Positions 58,345 to 64,000 of a stretch of DNA of 64,000 nucleotides are shown piece by piece. Origin of the DNA: Micromonospora siamensis (GTDB lineage: Bacteria > Actinomycetota > Actinomycetes > Mycobacteriales > Micromonosporaceae). Both the position numbers and the translations under genes were made by a program. Under the pieces are notes generated by a model that ran no database searches, was not told the DNA's origin, and saw nothing but the letters and a program-made list of their open reading frames with translations. Position 1 is the first letter of the stretch; each line of letters begins with the position of its first letter. The stretch is from the NCBI RefSeq assembly GCF_900090305.1, contig NZ_LT607751.1, forward strand, positions 3,100,001 to 3,164,000, read 5' to 3'.

Positions 58345-58977
58345 GTGAACTGGCTGGAACTCGTCGGCTGGGCCGGCTCCGCGCTGCTGGTCTGGTCCCT
58401 GCTGCAGACGCGCATCCTGCGGCTGCGCGCCCTGAACCTGATCGGCTGCCTGATCCTGATCGGCTACAACGCCGCCGTGCAGGTGTGGCCGATGGTCGGC
58501 CTCAACGTGGTGCTCGCCGTGATCAACGTGTGGTACCTGCGCAGGATGCTCGCCACCCGGCACGACGAGCAGACGTACCAGGCCGTCGAGGTGGGCGTCG
58601 GCGACCAGTTCCTCGCCCACACCCTGCGGGTGCACGCCGCCGACATCGCGAAGTTCAACCCCGGCTTCGACTGGGACTCCCTCGGCGACGCCCGCTCGGC
58701 GTTCCTCGTGGTCAGCGCTGACGAGGTGGTCGGGGTGGTGCTCTCGCACGCCGAGGCGGACGGGGTGGCCCAGATCGACCTGGACTACGTCACCCCCCGG
58801 TTCCGGGACTTCACCCCGGGGGAGTTCGTCTTCCGGCGCAGCAGCCTCTTCACCGACCGGGGGTTCCGCCGGGTGGTCAGCCCGCCCGGGATGCGCTCCC
58901 CGTACTACCACCGGCTCGGCTTCCGGCCGGAGGGCGACGCGTACGTGCTCGACCTGCCCGCGCCGCAACCCGCCTGA
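58345..58977 (+). CDS. Membrane protein with YgjV-like helices and a GNAT-like cytosolic domain
   Basis: The product has 210 residues. Three helices (about 5-20, 29-46, 50-68; ELVGWAGSALLVWSLLQTRI, LNLIGCLILIGYNAAVQVW, GLNVVLAVINVWYLRRM) match the YgjV/PQ-loop-like inner-membrane pattern. The rest (about 85-205) looks like a GNAT domain: SAFLVVSADEVVGVVLSHAE, DLDYVTPRFRDFTPGEFVFR and YYHRLGFRPEG, the last with the Y-x-R-L-G-F turn of acetyltransferases. The acetyl-CoA loop is not clear, so it may not be an active enzyme. It starts leaderless at GTG 58345, 10 nt after the GNAT gene. Confidence 0.75.
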   Translation: MNWLELVGWAGSALLVWSLLQTRILRLRALNLIGCLILIGYNAAVQVWPMVGLNVVLAVINVWYLRRMLATRHDEQTYQAVEVGVGDQFLAHTLRVHAADIAKFNPGFDWDSLGDARSAFLVVSADEVVGVVLSHAEADGVAQIDLDYVTPRFRDFTPGEFVFRRSSLFTDRGFRRVVSPPGMRSPYYHRLGFRPEGDAYVLDLPAPQPA

Positions 58978-59100
58978 CCCCCGGCCGGGCGGGAGAGGGT
59001 TCGCCGACGCGTCGGCTGGGCACATGCACGGCTACGCTGGCGGGGTCCTCCGGCCGGCGCCGCCGGCCGTGGCGGTGAGAAGCGTGAGGGAGAACCGGGC

Positions 59101-60432
59101 GTGCAGAGCTACTGGAGCCAACTGGCCCTGGTCGGAGTCCTGGTCATCCTCAACGCGATCTTCGCGGGCAGCGAGATGGCGCTGGTGTCGCTGCGGGACA
59201 GCCAGATCCAGCGGCTGGAGCGGACCAGCCGCGCCGGGCGCACCCTGGCCCGCCTCGCCAAGGACCCGAACCGGTTCCTGGCCACCATCCAGATCGGCAT
59301 CACCCTGGCCGGCTTCCTGGCCTCCGCCGCCGCGGCGGTCTCGCTGGCCAAGCCTCTGATCCCCCTCTTCGGGTTCGCCGGCACCGCCGCCGAGACGGTC
59401 GCCATCGTGCTGGTCACCCTGGCGCTGACCTTCGTCACCCTGGTCTTCGGCGAGCTGGCCCCGAAGCGGATCGCCATGCAGTCCGCCGAGCGCTGGGCGC
59501 TGCTGGTGGCCCGCCCGCTGGACATCCTGTCCACGCTCACCCGACCGGCCGTCTGGCTGCTCGGCGCCACCAGTGACGTGGTCGTCCGGCTGTTCGGGCT
59601 GAACCCGAAGCACGAGCCCGACGAGATCGGCCCGGACGAGCTGCGCGACATCGTCGCCGGCAACCACGGCTTCACCAAGGAGCAGCGGACCATCATCGCC
59701 GGCGCGGTGGAGATCGCCGACCGGCAGCTCAAGGCGGTCCTGGTGCCCCGGCTCCAGGTCTTCACCCTGGACAGCGGCACCACCGCGGAGGCCGCCCGGC
59801 TGGTGCTCGCCGCCACCGGCCACTCCCGGGCGCCGGTGGTCCGCCACGGCGGCCTGGACGACGCGGTCGGGGTGATCCACCTGCGGGACCTCGTCGGCGT
59901 CCCCGACGACCGGCCGGTCGACGAGATCGCCCGCCCGCCGATGCTGCTGCCCGACTCGCTGCCGGTGGTGAACGCGCTGCGCCAGTTCAAGGCCGAACGG
60001 CAGCACATCGCCCTGGTGGTGGACGAGCGCGGCGCGGTCGACGGGATCGTCACCCTGGAGGACATCCTCGAGGAGATCGTCGGCGAGATCTACGACGAGA
60101 CCGACCGGGACCTCGCCTCGATCCGCACCGAGGCCGACGGCGCGCTGGTGCTGCCCGGCACCTTCCCGGTGCACGACCTGCCCGACGTGAAGGTCGAGCT
60201 GCCCGGCCGGCCGCACGGCGACTACACCACCATCGCCGGGCTGGTGCTCACCTGCCTCGGCCACATCCCGACCGTCGCGGGGGAGAGCGTCACCGTCGAC
60301 GGCTGGGAGCTGGAGGTGGCCGACATCGACCAGCGGGCCATCACCCGGGTCCGGTTGCGCCAGGTCACCGCCGACACCTCCGAGCAGGAGGCGCCGGACG
60401 AGACGCCGGTGCTGGACGAGGCCCGCAGCTGA
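59101..60432 (+). CDS. CNNM/CorC-type membrane protein (DUF21-CBS-CorC)
   Basis: The product has 443 residues. The N-terminal DUF21 membrane domain (about 5-180) has VLVILNAIFAGSEMALVSLR and KRIAMQSAERWALLVARPL. A CBS pair (about 205-330) follows with LVPRLQVFTLDS and HIALVVDERGAVDGIVTLED, and then the acidic EDILEEIVGEIYDETDRD. A CorC/HlyC domain occupies the C-terminus (about 345-425). Such proteins are linked to magnesium or cobalt efflux and sodium-magnesium exchange. GTG at 59101 follows GTGAGGGAGAA. The stop is only three bases from the convergent gene. Confidence 0.92.
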   Translation: MQSYWSQLALVGVLVILNAIFAGSEMALVSLRDSQIQRLERTSRAGRTLARLAKDPNRFLATIQIGITLAGFLASAAAAVSLAKPLIPLFGFAGTAAETVAIVLVTLALTFVTLVFGELAPKRIAMQSAERWALLVARPLDILSTLTRPAVWLLGATSDVVVRLFGLNPKHEPDEIGPDELRDIVAGNHGFTKEQRTIIAGAVEIADRQLKAVLVPRLQVFTLDSGTTAEAARLVLAATGHSRAPVVRHGGLDDAVGVIHLRDLVGVPDDRPVDEIARPPMLLPDSLPVVNALRQFKAERQHIALVVDERGAVDGIVTLEDILEEIVGEIYDETDRDLASIRTEADGALVLPGTFPVHDLPDVKVELPGRPHGDYTTIAGLVLTCLGHIPTVAGESVTVDGWELEVADIDQRAITRVRLRQVTADTSEQEAPDETPVLDEARS

Positions 60433-60435
60433 GCC

Positions 60436-60753
60436 TCAGCGGTCCCGGGCCGGGCGGCCGAACGGGAAGCCGGGCACCGGCGGCAGCAGCTGGACCCGGT
60501 CGGCCGGGAACTGGTGGGTGCTGCGCCCCAGCAGCCGAGCGGCGACCCGCAGCAGCCACGGACCGGACGGGTGCAGCTCCGGCCCGATCAGCCGGTCCGT
60601 GACCCGGGTCCACCAGTGCCCGGCGACGATCACGTCGGTGATCCGCAGCCGCTCCGGGGGGAAGCCGCCCCGGACCACCACGTCCACCACCCACCCGAGC
60701 CGTCGCCCGTGCAGGTCGTACGCCCGCCTGCCGATCAGCTCACCCACTCGCAC
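60436..60753 (-). CDS. PRC-barrel-like protein (third gene of the NRAMP operon)
   Basis: The product has 105 residues. It starts MRVGELIGRRAYDLHGRRLG and has VVDVVVRGGFPPERLRITDV, the small beta-barrel pattern of PRC domains (strand, D-x-x-G-R-x-L-G, strand). The second half is an amphipathic segment, LRVAARLLGRSTHQFPADRV. The GTG at 60753 overlaps the end of the preceding gene by 14 bases, so the two are coupled. A paralogous start is seen in the gene before it. Confidence 0.72.
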   Translation of the reverse strand: MRVGELIGRRAYDLHGRRLGWVVDVVVRGGFPPERLRITDVIVAGHWWTRVTDRLIGPELHPSGPWLLRVAARLLGRSTHQFPADRVQLLPPVPGFPFGRPARDR

Positions 60754-61120
60754 GATCGGCCCCCGGGATCCGGTCGATGAGGTGCCGGCGCAGCCAGGAC
60801 TCCACCGGCGACGGCGGCAGGTCGGCCGCCGCGCAACGCAGCCGTACCGCGCTGTCCACCCGGGCGACCTGGGCCAACGGTATCCGCAGCGGCGGCACGG
60901 GCGGCCGGTCGACGAAACGGTCGGCGACCGCCACCAGCAGCCGGCCCACCCGGCCGCCGACCCGCTGCCCGAGCGCGCCCTGCCCGGTCAGCAGGAACTC
61001 CACGTACGGGTAGCCCTCCTCGTCGACGGCGAAGACGATGTCGTCGACCCGCCCGACCAACCGGCCGTGCACGTCGACGATCTGCCGGTCGAGCAACTGC
61101 TTGGCGAGCTGGAGCCTCAC
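60740..61120 (-). CDS. PRC-barrel-like protein (second gene of the NRAMP operon)
   Basis: The product has 126 residues. LQLAKQLLDRQIVDVHGRLVG and RVDDIVFAVDEEGYPYVEFL give the PRC pattern (D-x-H-G-R-x-x-G, then a beta hairpin). A second beta-rich half follows (VPPLRIPLAQVARVDSAVRL) and a short helical end. The GTG at 61120 overlaps the transporter stop by four bases. In larger actinobacterial proteins, PRC and MgtE N-like domains accompany NRAMP-type transporters; here they are separate chains. The likely role is a cytosolic accessory or regulator (inference). Confidence 0.75.
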   Translation of the reverse strand: MRLQLAKQLLDRQIVDVHGRLVGRVDDIVFAVDEEGYPYVEFLLTGQGALGQRVGGRVGRLLVAVADRFVDRPPVPPLRIPLAQVARVDSAVRLRCAAADLPPSPVESWLRRHLIDRIPGADRASG

Positions 61121-62343
61121 TGTCCCATCCTCGTGATGATCGCCAACGGGATCGCCGCCACCGAGGCGGCGACGATCAGCAGCAGGAACAGCGCGCCGAG
61201 CAGGTTGTTCCACCGTCCGTTGACCCGGTCGCCCAGGTAGCCGCGGTCGTTGGCGACCACCAGGATCGGCAGGTACGTCAACGGCAGCACGACCGCGCTG
61301 AACACCAGCATGTACTCGGTGAGCCGCACCGGGTCGACGGCGGTCATCAGCATCAGCACCCCGAGCAGCACGCTGACCAGCAGCACGCTGTGGAACCGGG
61401 CCGCCTCCCGCGGGCTGACCCGCTTGCCCCACTGCCAGCCGAAGTACTGCGCGGCGGCGTACGCGGCCGACAGGCCGGTCTCCAACGCGGCGCCGAAGGT
61501 CACCGCGAAGAACGCCAGCACCGCGACGACCAACCCGACTCCGCCGAAGGCCGTCACCACCGGCTGCGCCACCTGGTCGAGGCTGTTCACCGACATGCCC
61601 GACGGGTGGTACGCCACCGCGGCGACGGCGATCAGCGACAGTGCCAGGAAGCCGCCGACCGGGAAGCCGATCAGCACGTTGGAGCGGGCGGCGGCGAGGT
61701 CGGCGGCGCTCCAGTTCTCCTCCACCCCGCCAGAGGAGAAGAAGAACACCTCGTACGGGCTGACCGTGGAGGCGAACAGGGCCACCGCCACGAACCAGTA
61801 CACCGACCAGCTCTCCGCGCCCGAGCTGACGTGCAGGCTCTGCTGCCCGAGCCGGCCCCAGTCGGTGGGCAGCGCGAACAGCGCCACGGCGAAGACCAGC
61901 AGCGCCAGCCCGGCCAGCCCGAAGACCCGCTCCATCAGCTGGAACCGCATCCGCCACAGCACCAGCCAGACCGCCACCCCGGCCACCGGCACCCAGACCA
62001 GGTAGTGGATGCCCGAGGCGAGCTGCAACGCCAGCGCCACCCCGCCGAGCTCCGCGGCGAGGGTGAGCACGGTGACCAGCCAGGAGGCCACCAGGTTCAG
62101 CAGCGCCACCCGCGGCCCCAGCCGCTCCCGCACCAGGTCGAACACCGCGCGGCCGCTCACCGCCGCGATCCGCCCGGCCATCTCCGCGTACGCGCAGATG
62201 CCGAGCACCCCGACCAGCAGCACCCAGGCGTGCGCCATGCCGAAGCGGGCCCCGGCCTGGCTCGCGGCCACCAGGTCGCCGATGTCGACGAAGCCCCCGA
62301 TCGCGGAGAGGATCCCGAGGGTGGCGGCCAGCAGCCTTCTCAC
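61117..62343 (-). CDS. NRAMP-related membrane transporter with altered metal site
   Basis: A 408-residue, eleven-helix membrane protein of the NRAMP group. In true manganese/iron NRAMPs, helix 1 carries DPGN and helix 6 carries MPH. Here helix 1 reads Asp20-Ile-Gly-Asp23 (FVDIGDLVAASQAG), and helix 6 reads Ser195-Pro196-Tyr197-Glu198 (STVSPYEVFFFSSG). The metal-binding Met is therefore Ser, and Asn is Asp. The ion carried is uncertain; magnesium or another hard ion is possible, as in NRAMP-related magnesium transporters. GTG at 62343; operon with two PRC-like genes. Confidence 0.83.
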   Translation of the reverse strand: MRRLLAATLGILSAIGGFVDIGDLVAASQAGARFGMAHAWVLLVGVLGICAYAEMAGRIAAVSGRAVFDLVRERLGPRVALLNLVASWLVTVLTLAAELGGVALALQLASGIHYLVWVPVAGVAVWLVLWRMRFQLMERVFGLAGLALLVFAVALFALPTDWGRLGQQSLHVSSGAESWSVYWFVAVALFASTVSPYEVFFFSSGGVEENWSAADLAAARSNVLIGFPVGGFLALSLIAVAAVAYHPSGMSVNSLDQVAQPVVTAFGGVGLVVAVLAFFAVTFGAALETGLSAAYAAAQYFGWQWGKRVSPREAARFHSVLLVSVLLGVLMLMTAVDPVRLTEYMLVFSAVVLPLTYLPILVVANDRGYLGDRVNGRWNNLLGALFLLLIVAASVAAIPLAIITRMGQ

Positions 62344-62398
62344 GGCGCGCGGCGGTCGGGTGTCATCGCCGTGACGATATTCGGTACGAACCGGTCAG

Positions 62399-62416
62399 GT
62401 TGCGGCATTCCGCAAC
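62399..62416. promoter_or_regulatory. 18-bp perfect palindrome between thioesterase and NRAMP genes
   Basis: GTTGCGGCATTCCGCAAC has 7-bp arms and a four-base centre. It is downstream of the thioesterase gene and 56 nt upstream of the NRAMP-related start, so it may be a terminator or an operator. Confidence 0.4.
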
Positions 62417-62447
62417 ATCGCGTGACCGGCCTCCGGTCGGCAGCCGG

Positions 62448-62837
62448 TCAGGCGGCGGTCAGGTTCTGCAGGCGTACCTGGCCGCGGGCGACCAGCCGCT
62501 CGTCGGCGTCGGTGATCTCCACCAGCCAGAGCTGCTGGCTGCGGCCCCGGTGCACCGGGGTGCCGACGGCGGTCAGCTCCCCGTCCCGGACGGCGCGCAG
62601 GAAGTCGGTCTGGTTGGACACCCCGACCACCCGTCCCCGGTCGCCCAGCCAGAGCGAGCCGCCGATGCTGGCGGCGGTCTCCACCACCGAGCAGTACACG
62701 CCGCCGTGCTGGATGCCGAACGGCTGGTGCAGCTCGGGACGGACCTGCCAGCGGATGACCACCCGGTCGCCGCTGACCTCGTCCAGCTTCAGGCCCAGCA
62801 GGGCGACGAAGCCCCCGGTCAGATCCGGCATCTCCAC
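62448..62837 (-). CDS. PaaI-type hotdog-fold thioesterase
   Basis: A 129-residue hotdog protein predicted to hydrolyse an acyl- or aryl-CoA thioester. Motif PFGIQHGGVYCSVVETAASIGG contains the His-Gly-Gly and downstream Glu of the PaaI/4HBT type, and VVGVSNQTDFLRAVRDGELT and GRSQQLWLVEI complete the fold. The start is GTG at 62837, seven bases after GAGGAGGAG; the in-frame ATG at 62831 is nearly equal. Single gene divergent from tyrS. Confidence 0.9.
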   Translation of the reverse strand: MEMPDLTGGFVALLGLKLDEVSGDRVVIRWQVRPELHQPFGIQHGGVYCSVVETAASIGGSLWLGDRGRVVGVSNQTDFLRAVRDGELTAVGTPVHRGRSQQLWLVEITDADERLVARGQVRLQNLTAA

Positions 62838-62933
62838 GGCTGCTCCTCCTCGCTGGTGTGCGAACCGACAGCCTAGTGGCGACGGTCGCCGGCAAACCCG
62901 GTACGGCCCCGGCCCGGTCATGGGGGAGAATCG

Positions 62934-64000
62934 GTGACCGTGACCGACAGCAAGCGCCCGCACGGGCGGGACTCCCTGACCGAAGACCTGCGGTGGCGGG
63001 GCCTGATCCAGGACTCCACCGGCCCCGACGAGCTGCGTGAGCTGCTCGACGGCGGGACGGCCACCTTTTATGTGGGCTTCGATCCGACCGCGCCCAGCCT
63101 GCACGTCGGCCACCTCATGCAGGTCGCCACGGCACGCCGGCTCCAGCTCGCCGGGCACCGGCCGCTGCTGCTGGTGGGCGGGGCCACCGGGCAGATCGGC
63201 GACCCCAAGGAGAGCGCCGAGCGGACGCTCAACCCGCCCGAGGTGGTGGCCGGCTGGGTGCAGCGGATCCGCGACCAGCTCGCCCCCTTCGTGTCGTACG
63301 AGGGGGAGAACGCGGCCCGGCTGGTCAACAACCTGGACTGGACCGGCCAGATGTCGGTGGTGGAGTTCCTCCGCGACGTCGGCAAGCACTTCCCGGTCAA
63401 CAAGATGCTGGCCCGGGAGGTGGTCAAGGCCCGGCTGGAGAGCGGCATCAGCTTCACTGAGTTCAGCTACCAGCTGTTGCAGGCCAACGACTTCTTCGAG
63501 CTGCACCGGCGGCACGGCTGCCAGCTGCAGTACGGCGGCTCCGACCAGTGGGGCAACATCACCGCCGGCGTCGACTACGTGCGTCGGCGCGGCGCCGGGC
63601 CGGTGCAGGCGTTCACCACCCCGCTGGTCACCCGCGCGGACGGCACGAAGTTCGGCAAGACCGAGGGAGGTGCGGTCTGGCTCGACCCCGAGATGACCAG
63701 CCCGTACGCCTTCTACCAGTTCTGGGTCAACGCCGACGACCGGGACGTGACCCGTTACCTGCGCTACTTCAGCTTCCGCAGCCGGGAGGAGCTGGAGGAG
63801 CTGGAGAAGGACACCGCGGAGCGGCCGCAGGCGCGGCTGGCCCAGCGGGCGCTGGCCGAGGAGCTGACCACGCTGGTGCACGGCGAACGCGAGATGGCGC
63901 AGGCCGTCGCGGCGAGCCAGGCGCTCTTCGGTCGGGGGTCGTTGGAGGAACTCTCCCCGGAGACCCTGCGCGCGGCGCTCACCGAGGCGGGGCTGGTGCA
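62934..64000 (+). CDS. tyrS: Tyrosyl-tRNA synthetase (3' end outside window)
   Basis: Charges tRNA(Tyr). About 355 residues are visible. Class I motifs: the HIGH box in [13 protein letters not shown] and the KMSKS-type loop in [10 protein letters not shown]. The tyrosine-site blocks [16 protein letters not shown] and [15 protein letters not shown] follow the bacterial enzyme pattern. The Met of KMSKS is replaced by Phe (KFGKT), as is normal for this family. The GTG at 62934 follows GGGGGAG by five bases; a second GTG at 62940 is in frame. The C-terminal S4-like RNA-binding domain is beyond the right edge. Confidence 0.95.
   Translation, partial: MTVTDSKRPHGRDSLTEDLRWRGLIQDSTGPDELRELLDGGTATFYVGFDPTAPSLHVGHLMQVATARRLQLAGHRPLLLVGGATGQIGDPKESAERTLNPPEVVAGWVQRIRDQLAPFVSYEGENAARLVNNLDWTGQMSVVEFLRDVGKHFPVNKMLAREVVKARLESGISFTEFSYQLLQANDFFELHRRHGCQLQYGGSDQWGNITAGVDYVRRRGAGPVQAFTTPLVTRADGTKFGKTEGGAVWLDPEMTSPYAFYQFWVNADDRDVTRYLRYFSFRSREELEELEKDTAERPQARLAQRALAEELTTLVHGEREMAQAVAASQALFGRGSLEELSPETLRAALTEAGLV

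Overview
The window is 64 kb of very GC-rich DNA with dense, often overlapping genes, many GTG starts, and several start codons placed 6-7 nt after a TANNNT-like -10 box, which suggests leaderless transcripts. These traits, the gene families and the gene order point to an actinomycete, most likely Micromonosporaceae (Micromonospora or a near relative). This assignment is inference from gene content and style; no rRNA gene is present. I saw no tRNA, CRISPR array, phage or complete insertion sequence.

Layout. 1-8.4 kb: end of metK, an actinobacterial PriA, a nucleotide-kinase/ParB-like fusion, an orphan P450, and def-fmt-rsmB. 8.4-11.4 kb: short repeats, a lipoprotein, rpe and a receiver-GGDEF protein. 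11.4-15.9 kb: an FMN riboswitch and the riboflavin operon ribD-ribE-ribM-ribBA-ribH. 16.2-18.9 kb: hisE-hisG with a small transporter and a PH-domain protein. 18.9-25.3 kb: translation genes infC-rpmI-rplT, a TrmH-type methyltransferase and pheS-pheT. 25.3-27.6 kb: a secreted GH64 glucanase on the minus strand. 27.8-36.4 kb: the complete arginine operon argC-J-B-D-F-R-G-H. 36.4-46.4 kb: accessory genes, including an MMPL exporter/PLD-like pair, an ArsR-type regulator and a large adenylation-carrier-acyltransferase fusion behind an IdeR/DmdR-type iron box. 46.5-48.2 kb: a luciferase-like monooxygenase with its flavin reductase. 48.2-57.7 kb: a stress and anaerobic-metabolism island (two universal stress proteins, Hsp20, a cNMP-binding protein, PflA, PflB, PPDK). 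57.8-64 kb: a GNAT enzyme, a membrane-GNAT-like fusion, a CNNM-type protein, an NRAMP-related transporter with two PRC-like partners, a thioesterase and the start of tyrS.

Most notable points. (1) The 841-residue adenylation-carrier-acyltransferase protein looks like a complete activate-load-transfer machine in one chain, and its iron box suggests expression under iron limitation. (2) The motif GGGACCNNNGGCCC, close to the DosR/DevR hypoxia box, occurs 60-90 nt upstream of usp, hsp20, pflB and ppdK, tying them into one likely dormancy or hypoxia regulon. (3) Two copies of a short repeat sit in the arg operon; one supplies the argJ stop codon and the other has extended the argB reading frame. 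(4) infC has an ATC start codon and a candidate attenuator in its leader.
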